A DNA stretch of 64,000 nucleotides from Anseranas semipalmata (GCA_013399115.1 VXAA01006433.1:655129-719128), one strand, 5' to 3'; positions 1 to 13,402 are shown, numbered from the stretch's first letter. The notes: a model not told the origin generated them from the sequence alone. Numbers and translations: made by a program.

Positions 1-1238
1 AAGGAAACATGAATCACCTGCAGCCAAACAATGCACCTGGCTGCAATTCAGTAATGCATTAGTTTATGGGCTTTTGCTATGCTACTCATGGTTGCCCAAA
101 CTTCACTAAACTACTGAAAGTAACTTTCTGTAGTTGCCCAGCTTCTTAGAAGTTTCCATGAGCATACAGGACCCAGTAGGTCATTTGCACTGCTAACAGT
201 GGGTAACAGGTTCAAATACTGTTTTCCAGCTCTGCCTCCATCTCCTGGTCAAAAGCCAGGAGTTGAGGTTTCTCTCCAATGACATGTGAATGGTACTTGT
301 CAGGGAGAAGCACTGATGTGAAAGTCTGTATACACTTACAAATAGACCAAACTTTCTGAAGGCCGAATGCAAAAGGTCCAAGTCAGGTTGTATATATAGT
401 GAGTGAACCAAAGCCTAATTTTGTTTGGGCACATTAGGAAGAGTCTTCTGGGAGTGGAACCATTGCCAAATGGCTCTTCCAGTGAGTAGCTGATTTGGAT
501 GAGTAGAGCTCAGGGAAGTTAATAACCACTACTGGAAGGAAGCAAGCAGGATAGGACAGAGCAGAACTGAGAGAAAGGCTGCTGGGGAGAGCTGCTCTAT
601 AGGCCAGGTAGGGGCTGGCTTTCATAACCAAAAGAAAGCAGAGAGCAGGAGAAAAGCCCTTTGTGATGCTCCATGGTGAGCCAGTTGAAAAGCCAGCTCT
701 TTCACCCAGCATGCTCCCCTCACCTGTTTCATTCTTGCTACTCGCACATGGCTCTGGAATTGGAGGCAAGAGCTGGAAAACAAAAAAATACAATCCAAAA
801 ACACATTTTTCCACATTAAAAATAAAATACTGAAGCTACTGGAGTACTGAACTGTGGAAAGATTCTCCTCTCAAAATTCTACTACTTTCATTAAGCCCAG
901 AGAGACTGCCTCACTTTAAGTGAACTCCTATTCCTGTATAAAAACCTATATAATAGTTTTAAGTGATTATGCTGAGAAAGATTTGGCCTATAAAGGTAAC
1001 TATGGAGAAGAGGAGATGGAGTCAAACCTGTAAAAACCTATGAAGACTGGACTCCATCAAATAAGAAAAAAATACTTCTTGAAGACTAGGACCTTTACAT
1101 GCAGCCAGGCAGAATCTGCACCTACTACAGCTTCACCAAGTTCAACAGGGCTTGTTCAAAGGAGACGTTGGCCTTTCTCAGTCTCACTGGCAGCGTAGGG
1201 GATAAAGAGAACATTTTAAAGAACATGAATCACCTTAC
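1..1238 (-). other. TMEM163: TMEM163 intron, 5' portion as transcribed
   Basis: Intronic sequence following the donor of the exon at 1239-1335. I looked for the next expected coding block, beginning Asp-Asp-Phe-Leu-Phe, and did not see it, so that exon lies outside the window. No repeat of known type stands out here. Open frames on the minus strand (such as 434-814) have no recognisable domain and no homology that I know. Confidence 0.8.
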
Positions 1239-1335
1239 CACTTCTGGAAGCACCTTCTTCGCAAGATCGTGGATGGCTTTGATCACAATACATATAGATG
1301 ACAGGAGGAATATGATACCCAAGATAACACAAGCT
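1239..1335 (-). CDS. TMEM163: TMEM163 internal coding exon (97 nt, membrane segment 3)
   Basis: Minus-strand exon preceded by a long pyrimidine tract and CACAG acceptor, and followed by a GTG|GTAAGG donor. It contributes one base completing Ile and then 32 codons, from ACVILGIIFLLSSICIVI to HDLAKKVLPEV, ending in phase 0. It matches human TMEM163 at about residues 154-185. The membrane core is nearly identical, with conservative V to I changes. The short loop before LPEV is more diverged (AKKV here, STRL in human from memory). The peptide is membrane segment 3 and the start of the next loop. An open frame continues through the acceptor into intron on both sides, so ORF-based calls overextend it; the splice sites and homology define the true ends. 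The next exon should begin with Asp-Asp and lies before base 1. Confidence 0.96.
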
Positions 1336-1778
1336 CTGTGGAAAAAAAAAAGAGAAAAAATTGCTAAGAACATATTTGGAGTTTTCAACTCTCCCACTGC
1401 TGATGGATAACACACAGCAGAATTTTAATGATAAAAAAATCTTAACGTAGGTAAAGATAGAGACTTGAATTAAATAAGAGAATGAAAAGAAGCGCCCAGA
1501 TCCTTCGCAGTTCTTAAAACCTGGATTATATGTGAGAAGACAGGACTGACCAGATGATGTTTCAGGGTAAGAGTGAGGGAGAAAGACATGCCTCTTTTGC
1601 TCTTGATGATTTACCACACAGTCCTCTAGAGGTCCGTTTTTCTGTTTGTTCTTGTTTTGTTTGGCATTAGAAATAATCAAGGGAACTTCATTCTCTTTAC
1701 CAAGCCAGGGCAGATGTTTGGTAAATCTGGACAGTAGCATAACAGAACATGAAACCTCTGTTTCCTCCCCAAGTTTCC

Positions 1779-1806
1779 AAAAAAAAAAAAAAAAGAGAGA
1801 GAGAGA
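1779..1806 (+). repeat. Poly-A followed by (GA)n
   Basis: Sixteen A, then six GA units. Confidence 0.95.
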
Positions 1807-1911
1807 TTTTAAATGCAGTTATTAAAAAAAAATATCAGGTTAAGTCACTAGGACCTCACAGGCTGTCCAAGGGTTTCTCAATATCTAAATGTCAGAAATA
1901 AGTATCAGAGC

Positions 1912-2010
1912 CTCATCACATTAGGTGCTGTGCAGAATTAGACTTTTCGCTCCTGCCCCACAGAGCTTACAATGTAGTTTTAGAAAAAGCAAACAAATGG
2001 GACACTGAAG
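1912..2010. mobile_element. Ancient tetrapod dispersed repeat (unassigned family)
   Basis: TAGGTGCTGTGCAGAATTAG, TCCTGCCCCACAGAGCTTAC, AATGTAGTTTTAGA and a following CAAATGGGACAC block resemble a widespread, very old interspersed repeat of reptiles, birds and mammals whose hallmark is a CTGCCCCAAAGAGCTTACAA-like core. I cannot assign the family or orientation with certainty. Confidence 0.5.
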
Positions 2011-2402
2011 AGACAATGAAGTAACAGAATAACTGTTTTGGATGGGACACAGGCACAATGAGGGGCTTACAAAGCATGTAATGCATACCCAGAACTTCGC
2101 AGTCAAAGAGAAAATTCTTTGTTTTGTTCAAACATAGACTAATACTACTTTCAGATGGAGTTCCTCTTGCTTAGAAATACTACAGGATTTAAGGCTTTGA
2201 TTTTCTCTACACAAACAATAACAGCCAGTCTATTGCAGTATTGATATATACATAACTCCTTTTTACTAATAGCTCCTCATATAAAACCCTCTTAGAAAAT
2301 GGCAAAATACTATAAACAGATACACAGCAAGATCAATTTTAATGTTTGAAGCATCAAATATTTAAGAAATGATTTCTTTTTTTCCTTTTTTTTTTTCTTC
2401 AG

Positions 2403-2631
2403 GAGCTATATTTCCTTTGTTTGATATTCATCATTTGGTACCTATCCGTTAGCTCAGTCTACGGGTGCTATAATTATTCCAGTAGCATGCTACTATTTTT
2501 AACAATTCAGACATCAGGCCATCTGGTGGTTGGCAGCACATGTAACGTTCACATCAAGCTCAACCTAGGGACTGCAGTTGGACTGGTACTGCTGTGCCTA
2601 TGTCAGAAGATGCAGCTGCAGCACGGCGCAG
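2403..2631 (+). other. Candidate unannotated plus-strand exon
   Basis: A long pyrimidine tract ending TTTTTCTTCAG precedes base 2403 and CAG|GTGAGT follows base 2631. The 229-nt segment has one frame open throughout (76 codons plus one base), and that frame hits a stop a few bases inside the downstream intron. The peptide is hydrophobic (for example LIFIIWYLSVSSVYG and TAVGLVLLCLCQ) and I do not recognise it. It is antisense to TMEM163, within its intron. It may be a chance pairing of cryptic sites or an exon of a lineage-specific or non-coding transcript. Confidence 0.25.
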
Positions 2632-4272
2632 GTGAGTAGCTGGTCATTTAATTCCCTAACACAAGGAACAGTAAAACACACCATGGACAATCCACATAAT
2701 GCTGCAGGCAAGATCTCAGTGCAGAGACTGCCCTTATACGGAGGAGTGCAGACAACAGAGGCCAGCATCCTTCCCAGCACTGGAGTGCTGTGCTAGACAA
2801 GGTACTTGTCTCAGGTGGGCACAGCTCTGCTACACCTATTTTAAGAGAGCTGCTTAACTCCTTGCAGTCTTTGCAATACATTGCAGCACAGCCCTCATTC
2901 TTGTCAAACATGATATGCTGTAAGAAGTCTGCAGAAAAGTTTTGAGACAGTCCTATTACTCCAGAGTCCTACCCTAAGACTCCAACATGAGAACAAAAAT
3001 TTGGCCCGCAAGCTGTGGCAGAGGAAGAAACTCGCAGGATGGATTCTCTGCAGTCCTGCAGTGAGAAGTGAGCATTAAATGGTCAAAGGGATGGGAGGAA
3101 AGTTCACCTCCCCAAAAAGAATGAGCAAAATAAAACATTAGAGGGCTTTCAGTTTTCCATTGCATATTTGCAAGCAGATCCCTGTTCTGCAGTTGACTCC
3201 TTCAGCAATTTGCAGTTTCACCCTCTCTGAATGGATCACTGCAGAGATCTGTCCAAAGCCTCTTGACCTAGTTTTGTCAAACGGGAAATTTTTCAGTACC
3301 ACCTTTGCGTATAACTTCTGTAATATTTAGCACTGTCGTAACCTAAGAAGTTTCTAATCCACAATCCTTCATCTGCTGAGCCAGTGACAGGCAGAAACAA
3401 GATCCATACACTTCATGCAAGAATTGCTGGCATTTCATCTGAAAGCAACGCTGAAAGAAAAACTTTTGTATCATTCCCAGCAGGCTTAAACCAACATAAC
3501 CACAAATCCATGAGCTGGAAACAACAGATTAAACTTCTTTGTGCCAACACATATTCTTTAACGCCACAGGTATGGGCAAAAGAAGACAGTGAAACATCAC
3601 CACCTTCCCTTGGCATGTCTATTCCCTGTACACACCTTCTGAGGAGGACAGGCAAACAGCAGGCTAGCTGGCACAAGCTTAACGCGTCCAGGGAATCAGC
3701 ACGTGCCCTGACCATTGCCTGGATTCGGTTCTCACGTACATTGGACTGTTTGTGCTTATCCTGATCTCTGTAAACTCTCCCACCACACAAGCCTAATAGC
3801 AAACATTTTTGCATCTTTGCTTATGCCAGCAGGCAAATAATGACTTCAGCAATCTTGAGCTGCTTATCTTATTCTCCAGATCGGTTTTACTGTGTCAAAA
3901 GAATTCCCATATACCTACTTAGCCAGAAATAGCTAAAAGAAGAAAGAAAAAAGAAAGACATTAATAACAGTGACAAGAATATTAATAGCAGAGAGAAATG
4001 CATTCTGAGGCTTGAATCAGCATTCAGTCATCATATTTAGCAAGCCTAGCGTCTCCTTTACAGGCTGGCTTTTGGAATCCACAACCATGCAAAATTCATA
4101 AGTAATGGCATAGTACTTTAAGTGCTAAAATACATGTTTCTTGTCCTCCTGAGTGCATCAATTCATCTGCAAAACCACTAGAGCAAAACACTGCATTACT
4201 ACTGAACCTACTGAAGTAGCTTCTTTCAGTCTCATAAATAAAAATATAATTTCTACCTAGACTGCTAACTAT

Positions 4273-4312
4273 GCAAAATGCAAAATGCAAAATGCAAAAA
4301 AAAAAAAAAAAA
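4273..4312 (+). repeat. (GCAAAAT)n grading into poly-A
   Basis: Three to four tandem GCAAAAT units are followed by a run of about 17 A (4296-4312). Confidence 0.95.
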
Positions 4313-7300
4313 TGTGCAGAATAAGAAACCTCCAAAAATTAACCTGAAATTTTAACTGTAGTAAATAATAAAAAATTGCAGTTGATTACTGTAACCTCGC
4401 TTTTTTTCAAGCCATTAGACAACAAAAACTTTAATGCAAGCCTGCTAACTTTCATCTGCTAACAATTACTCAACTGCTTTGTAACTAAATAAAATGTTTC
4501 CAGCTGCAAAGGAAGGGTGTTAGTGCCAAGGCTGTAGGTAAATGCGTTTCATTAATAACATTCAATTCAGTTGGATGAGCCAACTGCCATTTCTAAACAA
4601 GTCAACTCAGAAGTGACTATAAAAATCAGTGAAAGAGCAGTTATATAGAAGTGAGGTTTGACTGGAAACCCAGTGAAGATTTTCCAGATACCAGTGGCTT
4701 GGAATCACCATAGTGTACCAAAATACCCCTCAGCCTGCAGGCCCCCTGGGATCACTGTGAGCAATTCAGACACGCTGGAGTAACGGTGGTGCACTGAATG
4801 CCCAAGTATTTCAGAACACTGCTATCTTCTTGCTGAGACATGAGGGGACTCTGTCCAGTGACACCTGTGATGAGCAGATCTCCATGTGTCGTAAGCCATC
4901 AGTACCACTCATTTATACTTCCCAGCTCCTCTTGGAGACTGTGTTCAAAGTTTCTGCCCGCTATCCATCAAGCAAGGCTTGATCTTCCCACTAAATATTT
5001 ACTACATCATCAGAGATGCAATATATCTATAATGCAAAACAATTGGTTCCTACAGGTTTGACAGGCAACAGAAAAGATGTAGTGAAGAATGCATGAATCT
5101 GAAATTTCCTTCATTTACATTTAAGATATTACTTCTAAAGGCTTCTAAACAGAAAGATGAACAAAGAAAATTTAGTCAAAACATTTTAAAACATAATGGA
5201 AAATCATGATTGGATTTCCAGAAACAATGAGCTTTCTGGAATCTTTCAGAATGCAGTATAGTTTAATGAATAACAGACTAATTCAGACAGGACAAGGTGA
5301 GGGCACATCTCTGACATCCAGGCAATAACCAACTTTCAGGACAACTAGAGCTCAAACATCCAAAGGTTTTTTCTTAGTGCAATAGCACTGGGAAGGTAAG
5401 GGTAATTAAAACTGTATACTAAGTAGTCAGTAGAAAAAATTTAATATTACAATTTTTACAGTGAAACCACCAAGTCTTCTTTAGTTTGCTGTAGGAATTG
5501 GTAGCATATGATGATCTGCAGAAGATATTTCTTGATGTGTTTTTGATGCAGCATTTCTATATGAAAAGCCAGAAGACAATATAAAGTATAATTCATTGTA
5601 TTAAAAAATGAACTCATAAATTTTGTTAGCTTTTCAACCTAACTTTGTCACAGATGAAACTTACTGTTAAATCAGTCATACTGCTGCCTCGGGCATTAAC
5701 TATGAAACTATTTGGACTTTAGAAAGAATTTATATAGCTTTCAAGCTTCGATTACTCCTAATCCACTTGCAGTGGAATTCAGAAACTTGATTATGTCTAA
5801 ATTCTAAAAACTAAACCCATGTCTCCAAGTAAAGCTTGGTTCTGTGTGTGCTACAACCTCACCATTATCTGAAAGCTATACGATGACCCATTATAGCAGC
5901 AGTACGACAACTCATATACAAGCCATGTATACTCATACAACCCTATAAATACCCATTTTGAATTACACCAGTCCTGGATATTTACACTTACACCAATCAA
6001 TATGAGGATATCGGTGTAACTGTATTTCACAACATACAGCTGCCACCTCATCTGCCATAACACATTCCTTCTGCGGAGCTTAAATAGACACAATTCTTCA
6101 TTTTGATGACAAAGTCTCATAACTCAAAAGGAAACCAGAAAAGGAAATCCATCACAGTAGTCATCTGATAGTCTTTCCCTTAACCAATAGTGTGTTATTT
6201 TGCATACGTTAATGGCTTTCAAGCAAGTAGCTATGAAAAGTACTGAGATTCAGGGGTTTCCAACTCCACAAACTGAATTTTCAGGCTGCTATTAATAAGT
6301 TATCAATTTTTTTCCTTCTTGTCACAAAATTAATTTTCTAAGGAAAAAAATGTCTAACTATTCAGTTCATTTACATCTAGCAGACATAGCAAAATAGCCT
6401 TCTAATTCACAGATTTATCTTTAATTCTGTCTAACATTTGGAATTATTTGTTAGGATTCACTACAGGTAGTGATAAGAGCAAAAAACTGTAATATTTCAG
6501 TCACAGAACTAAAGACCAATCTCATTCAGATTTCTATGGTGACTGATTTTCAATGTAATAGAGCAATTTTACCTTTTGTATGGCTCTTGCCACACTGACT
6601 ACTTTTTACATGAGTCGACCCATTACACCCAAGGGGGTTGCTCTTCTATGTAAGCAGCAGCCAAGCTGAACTAAGACTGCAGATTTAGATGCTCCCCTAC
6701 TTATTTCTGTAACACTTTGCAAAGAAAATTAAACAAATAAATAGATAAAAATAACTAAAAAGTTACAAATACACCCCCAGATACAAGCTCTGCTATATGT
6801 TACCTCAAAAGGGATCTGGACTAAGCTACACAAGGATGAGTGATAGCAGAGTTTTCCTCATATCAGTTGACTGCTATAAAATACCCACTGGAAGATGCTT
6901 TGCTTCTTAATTATAATCATTCTGTCTTTCTGGCAAATGGAATACAATGACACAGTACCAGCAAGGGTTCGTAATGAAGCTCTTGGTAATTACTCCTCTC
7001 AAGTCAATCTGCTCTAATATGCAGCAGAGGCAGTGCAACAGAATTAAGGATTCAGAAAAAAATTAATGATGCATATGAATATAATCTGCAAATATGTGCT
7101 AACTTTCTCTTAGCAGCTCACAGATACAGTTGTTCTGGGGCAGCGGAGAGGGAAAAGGTTCTCACTTCTGGTAGTTTGTCTGTTACATCCTGGAACCAAT
7201 TTTACCAGCACACTTCAAATTCATTAAGCTAGTCCCTGCAATGTGATGACACCATGTGGGATAACACGAGATTGCCAGCAGCAGTCTAATTACTTCCCAG

Positions 7301-8269
7301 TTCTGTTAACTTGATAGATCTAAAATGTAATATTAAAAACCTAACCTCCCTCCCTACTTAGCAATAATATCTATCGCTAAATACCTGGCTATTTTGGTTC
7401 TATGGCAGTGCATACTGCATCACAGCAAAACAGGACTTTGATGCACAAATGGAACTCAAGTTTTAAAAACCGTTCAGTTGTACTGGTAATATAGCTACAG
7501 TAACACTTTAAACAGAAAACAAACTATCTACAGGTATTTATTTTTGCTGAGGATTTCAAAGGTATAGTTTGTGAGGACCAGGGATCACAAATCAACGTCT
7601 GCATTAAAAGACTCCATGCTTTCATACAGGCTCAGCTCTAACCTGAATCTGGACATCCCCATTAACATTTTTACTATATTAAATCTGGGAAGTTAAACTT
7701 TCCCATAACAACAGAATTTTTAGTGGGACATATCTCTCTAACAACATAAATACATATAGTGATAGCTTTTTTCGTTGCATTAGGTGCCATTACAGATTCC
7801 CAGTTTCACAAAGTGATTTTGGCCAGTTGTGTTTCACCCTTCCTGGCCCCTCTTACCTCTTTTAACTTGGATTACATTATATTATATAATACCAATTCAA
7901 TTTATCCACATTTCATTCATTCATTCAATTTACCCATGTTTTTTCCAAATCAGCGTGCATCCTTCAATATCCACAAGTTAGATTTTATTGCTACCTCTCC
8001 TCATTTTTCTCTTCCCCAACAATACTGAGTTTCACCATACTGCATCATTAGTTCAAGTATCTCCATTTTTTAGTCTCAGCTTCTGGTACTAATATGGAAA
8101 AACTCCAGGTGTTCCTTAGTGAAAACAGACACCCTCTAGCTGAATTAGGCCCAAAACTTTCCTTAGCCTGCAGTCAGAGGCGGTTAACTGTGACTTATTT
8201 TAATTCTGGACTTTTTGGTTGTTAAGAACCTTACCGTGATGTATTTTTTCTAAAAGAAATGGACACCAT

Positions 8270-8450
8270 GAGAACAGTTTGCCCATAGCACTTGTGCAGT
8301 CTCCATCCTTGGAAGTTTTCAAGACCCACTTGGCTAAAGCTCTGGGCAACCTGTTCTGATCTCAGAGCTGACTCTGCTTTGAGCAGGAGATTGGACTACA
8401 GATCTTCAAAGGCTCCTTCCAACCTGAATTATTCTATGATCCTATGAATT
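8270..8450 (+). mobile_element. CR1 LINE 3' end, old copy
   Basis: The segment follows the bird CR1 3' untranslated consensus in plus orientation: a CTCCATCCTTGGA block, TTTTCAAGACCC, GGCAACCTG, CTTTGAGCAGGAG with TTGGACTA, then CCTTCCAACCTGAATTATTC and the tail words TTCTATGATCCTATGA. It is 5'-truncated, as nearly all CR1 copies are, and many substitutions show it to be old. It has no coding capacity. Confidence 0.92.
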
Positions 8451-10504
8451 TTTATTCACGAAATCTTTATCTCTGCAAGCTCTGTCAAGCTCTTTTAGCA
8501 CTAATAGGTCCTCACAGACCACAGAAAAGGAAATGTTAAAATCTCTACAGGCTGTTTTCACCACTCGAGTGAAGAGGTAGTGTGAAAACTATTACTTTGT
8601 AAGGAAGTGTAAGTTAGCATTAAAATGTGCTGCTGTAGGCCAGTAAGTGCAATATGAGTTCTAAACCCAGGAGTAATATGAGATTTTTCAGCAAAGCTGA
8701 ACAAATCAGTTTTATGATGGGTATGTGATTTAATCTCTGACTAAACCCACTAATGAATCCTCTGGAGTTTAAACGAGAAAGAATTAAAAAGATAAAACTA
8801 ATTAATTTAATGAAAATCATAAACGTGCTAATTCCTGCTTCCATATGATTTGAAAGGATTTTGATATTAGTGGGTGACAGCACGAGTATCATGTATGGAA
8901 TTATTCAGGGGAAGTCATATGGCACAACACTGCAAGGCAATTGCCTAAGAGGTTTTTGGTACATCAGGAGTTATGAAAATATTTTTGAGTATATAGAATT
9001 CATTTGCTTTCTAATTCTGTATCTGTCTCTATATTTTTCTCAATTGTCTTCTGAGTCTAGCTGTATTTTCTCTCTCTTTGTTTTGCTGGTACTCTTGTTT
9101 TCATTCTTTCTTCCCATAACCAAATACAAATTACATTCTGTGAATGCTCCTTCGTGAGTAACTTGGAGCTTGCAATAATCTGCACCACATTTCTTCTAGA
9201 TGGGAGGCAGTCAGCCTGTCTGAACAGAGCTAGGCTACTTCCATTTAACAGTTGTGTTATGGCAGCTCTTATAGTCTGATTACAGTAGCCAAGTATATAA
9301 TTCCACTCACAGCCAGAGCAAGATTTAAGTGTAGGCAAAATTGAATGTTGATACTCAAAGGGTGAGAACTCAGAGGAACAAACTCAATCCTTTGGCCACC
9401 AACAAGCCAAAGGTGGCAAACCAGTGGCTTCTGGCTGACAGGAATGAGGTAGAGCAGGGCAGAGAAAGCGGAAGAGGACTCAGAAAAGTCAGTGGACAAA
9501 GAATATGTGATGGGAAGAAGTCAGAGGATGTTTTAGAGAGAAGATGCTCAAAGTATTCGTTTTGGTTTAAAGGCATTTGGGGAGCCAAGGGAAGGCTGGA
9601 GGTGTTGTGGACGAGGGTTTCTCTTTGCTTTCTCTTTCCCCAATCCCCATCGTAATCCTTCCACGACCATTCCAGCCACCAAGAAAGAGTATGTAAAGAA
9701 GCGGGGGAGAGGCCTAGGCAGACTTGCTAGGAAAGTCTGCCTGCACAGCAATAGCCGCCCCTGCACACAACCCAGTCAAGGCAGCAGCAGGTGATGGGGA
9801 AAGCCCTACCACAGGGTACCAACGGGAGGAGGGAAGGGGCACGCTGTGCCACAAGCACAGCTCTGCGGCCAGATATTTTGAAAAGACTTTGGAATTACGA
9901 TGCAGCTGCTCACTAACATTTATTCCTTGATACCCATTTTGCAATACTGCTGAGATAATTCCAGCCATACCTTTTCTTAGGGTGATATCCAGAACTGTGA
10001 AGACTGTAAAATGTGCCTCTCAAGCCCATTAAAGGTCTTACTCTAAAAAGAACAATAACTAGCCACTGTGGCATATTATTGTAATACACAGGCAAAAATT
10101 CTTGAGGTTCCTGATTCTTTGTCATGCTCTGTTGCTGGATATCAAGTTTCTTTGTGTCCAATCAGACAGTTATACTGGTTGTTTATGTTTGTGGTATAGC
10201 TTAAGTACTATCAAGTTTAGTTACTGATGAAGGCTTGGACACCAAGCTATACATAATCACAGCTGTTCAGTGTTTACACCTGCCTGTTGCTGGGTGAAGA
10301 GAGTCACTTTAAAATACATAGGAACAAAGTGAGCTCGATGTTCATTGCACAAGTTCCCATCCACCTCCAACTGCCAGAATCACGATCAGCAACATTACAG
10401 CTACTCCTTTTCCTCACCATAAAAAAAGAAAAAAAAAGATTACAAACTAAAGGGGATTCAAGTCATATTCCAAATTATCATTGAAAGCACTTTCCTCGGT
10501 TATT

Positions 10505-10554
10505 ATATTAAAATATATACAATGTTATCACATTAAAATATATACGTTATCACA
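10505..10554 (+). repeat. Tandem duplication of a 25-bp AT-rich unit
   Basis: Two adjacent copies of ATTAAAATATATAC followed by GTTATCAC; the first has two or three extra bases between these blocks. Confidence 0.85.
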
Positions 10555-11334
10555 TATGGTCTAACCTCTTCTTACAGAACGTGCAGGGAAATGCAGTTTA
10601 TATCTGAGACTCGGCTTAGCTACGCTAGGGATCCACTTCATGTTGAAAATGTTATAGGCCTTCTAAAACTTTTATTACCCTCACAAGTTCAACTAGTCGC
10701 TGCAGAACAGGGCATTAACATCCATTAAAACCATGCAGCTGAAATGGGGCATCAGTTCCATAAATAATTTAATTCTCCAGGTCTTAAATATCTACCAATA
10801 AAAGCTAAAAGACATTTCTACAACTCAGATTTTGAAAACTCTTAGGACCAATTTTCTAGTTCCTGGTCTGCACAGACTGTACAATTGCACTTATGGCATG
10901 CCTGCTTTATAGCCTTCATCGCAACTCGTGAAGAGCTGATCGCTGCTCCTAGCCTTGGTAGCGCATAGCAGGTGAGCAGAGACTCTGTCATTCCTCTGAA
11001 GCTGGAAATTAAAGCCTCTTGAGAATTTCTGTAATACTCATTTTTGTGATGATTAACAAATTGCAGTACAGAACGACATTATATCCATGATTTATACATA
11101 TATATATAAAATACTTATGTGTTTGTGAATACTAGGCAATATACACAATACTGCCTAATCAACTACTGGTTAGTAAAAGGAAAGGCTTTCATAAATGAAA
11201 TAGATTTTGGATCTAGCTCCAGTAAAATCATTGCCAACTCTACAGATGCCACACTTTTAGAAACAGATTTTAGAATGTATAAATATATACATTTGCTATT
11301 TCGTATTTAATATAAATTCTATGTGTGAGAATTT

Positions 11335-11348
11335 TGTGTGTGTGTGTG
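11335..11348 (+). repeat. (TG)n microsatellite
   Basis: Seven uninterrupted TG units, followed by CATGAATGTATGCATACATG. Confidence 0.9.
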
Positions 11349-13352
11349 CATGAATGTATGCATACATGCATTTCTGCCTGGATAAGAGCAAAGTTTATGA
11401 TTGCTTCACTTTTTGCCTGAATATGGGATAATGGATTTATGAAGAAATGATGCAGCCTTGCAAGTCAGTCTAATGAAACACCTCTAAAAATTGGATCCAG
11501 CAGTGTACCTGGATGTACTGTTTTGGCTAAATATTTCAGAAGAAAAAATGGTTTAGAAATTTTCAGTGTGGTTAAAAAACAACCACACTTTTTTCTCCTC
11601 CAACAAAGTAGATATTCGAGCAAAGCCGAACATTTATTTTACAAACTCTGCGCTGTGCTCCTTCAGGTAGCAGAGATGTGCACGCACCATGGGAGGACCA
11701 ACTTGTGGTAGCTGCGAACTAGACGAGAACTGCGGAGTTAGATTCTTAGCTATTTGCAGTTTGTAGGCTATCTCCATGCATTTGACATTTTTCCAGATCA
11801 CTTAGCCATTCCTTTCACTCATCACAAAAGAGTTTTTCCTCCAGCCACAGAGGTTTGCCCTTAACTGTGGGTAGGTGTGGATTCTGCCATCTGTGCATCT
11901 CTTTCTTATGTACGGCACAGACAAAATTATCCACGGTTCTTTCAGATGTGACTGATACTGTTGGGTCTGAATTGAGAGGATTATTTTCATTCAACACTAC
12001 CTAAACTGACAGTACTCATTTAGTAGGGCTAGCCAGTACAGCAGAGCCAATCTGCACATAAAAATTTAAATACAGTACAAATACTGAAAAACTCCATTTT
12101 TTTGTTTTGTTTATTTATTTATTTAGTATCAAGAGAGAATATACCCTGTGACAATGTAGATCAGTATGTTCTCTTATCGTGCATCAAATGAAAAGAAAGA
12201 CGAGCCAGACCTAACTGGGCAGTATGACAGTCATTTCCTCCCATTGAAGGCAGTTTCTAAGGGCAAAAGTAGGTTACATCCTGATGCCCATATTGCATGC
12301 CTAAATGTAACGCAAATATACTCAATATAAGTTCAGTAAGGTTACCCATGACCAAACCCTGGGGTAAATATTGTCAAGTGGTGTCATCTGAACATTAGCA
12401 AGACAGAAAAAAGGGTTTTGATCCCTTTGGAAGGAAAGGCTGACTCCGTTTCAGTGTCCCACCTGTCACTGAATTTTCTCGGCAAGTAAGAAGACTCTAC
12501 ACAAATTCGTCATCCGCTAACTCCTCACATTTGCTCAGCAGCCACACAGACCTGCCCACCTCCTTTACCGGCAGACGTGGCTCTGCAGGCGTGGGGATGG
12601 TGACAGCTCTTTATAGAAGCTGTACGGCACTTCTCCCTAGCGACTGACGAGGGCTGCCACGTACACACCTGATTTCCCCGGCTTCCAGAAATGAATTGCA
12701 CCAGAAAGTAAAGAGCAGGAGAAAAAGATGCCAGAGGAGAATCCGCATCCGTAAAATACCCATGCTGACAAAGGGAACACTACAGCAAAAGACTGTTCCT
12801 TCAGGTATTTTCAGGGTGGGTGTCTACTTACTATACGGAGTTTTACAGATGATTTTATTATTGCTGTTTACTTAACTCTAAATTCCAGAGGGAAGGTAAC
12901 TAAGCAACTCTTGAGGGTTTCTGATCACTTGACTAGGCTTCTCCAAAGGTCACATGCCTAAGAAGATGTAAGATTATTAAAGAAAAACTGTTCAAAGCTT
13001 TATCTTTCTCCTAGAAAAACATCCACTGGTCCATGGCAGTATTTGAAACACTGACATGCCCATGGCTGCACTGCCCCATTGACCCGAAAAGGCTGCTTAT
13101 AATCAGAAACTGGAAGTAAGGCTATTCTGTGAAAAGGTAGGAGGCCATAAAGAAACCAAGGAAAAGAATTAGTACCTTGGTAAGTTTATAGTCATGGGAT
13201 ATTCTAAAATCATTTTGATATCATTAATATGCTTCATAAAATGTTTTTAAATATCCTAATTCCCATGTCATACTGCTACATAGCCCTAAGTTTCACCCCT
13301 AGTCCTAGGAAAGGGTCAGAATATCCTTTTTCCCTCCCTTCCTTCTTCTCTT

Positions 13353-13402
13353 CATTACATATCCATATGTAATGGATAATCCATAGGTATGGATATCCAT
13401 AC
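13353..13402. repeat. Cluster of three consecutive palindromes
   Basis: Within 50 bp there are three perfect inverted repeats: a 9-bp stem with 4-nt loop at 13353-13374 (CATTACATA / TATGTAATG), TGGAT-A-ATCCA at 13373-13383, and a 16-bp palindrome GTATGGATATCCATAC at 13387-13402. The GGAT/ATCC word recurs throughout, including a TAATCC core of the type bound by OTX/PITX/CRX homeodomains. Confidence 0.9.

Noticed and set aside
192..300. MIR-like segment around GGTTCAAATACTG
   Set aside because: Only a short word resembles the MIR core and the following bases diverge.
1216..1740. 174-codon open frame on the minus strand as a gene
   Set aside because: Only the 32 codons from 1239 to 1334 have homology (TMEM163 exon). 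The remainder crosses the splice acceptor into intron.
3413..3814. 133-codon minus-strand open frame as a gene
   Set aside because: A plus-strand frame of similar length overlaps it, the peptide shows no domain or homology that I recognise, and there are no convincing splice sites at its edges.
5377..5393. 17-nt microexon on the plus strand (TTTTTTCTTAG acceptor, GGGAAG|GTAAGG donor)
   Set aside because: It is shorter than plausible microexons, is not linked to another splice site and has no coding context; likely chance.
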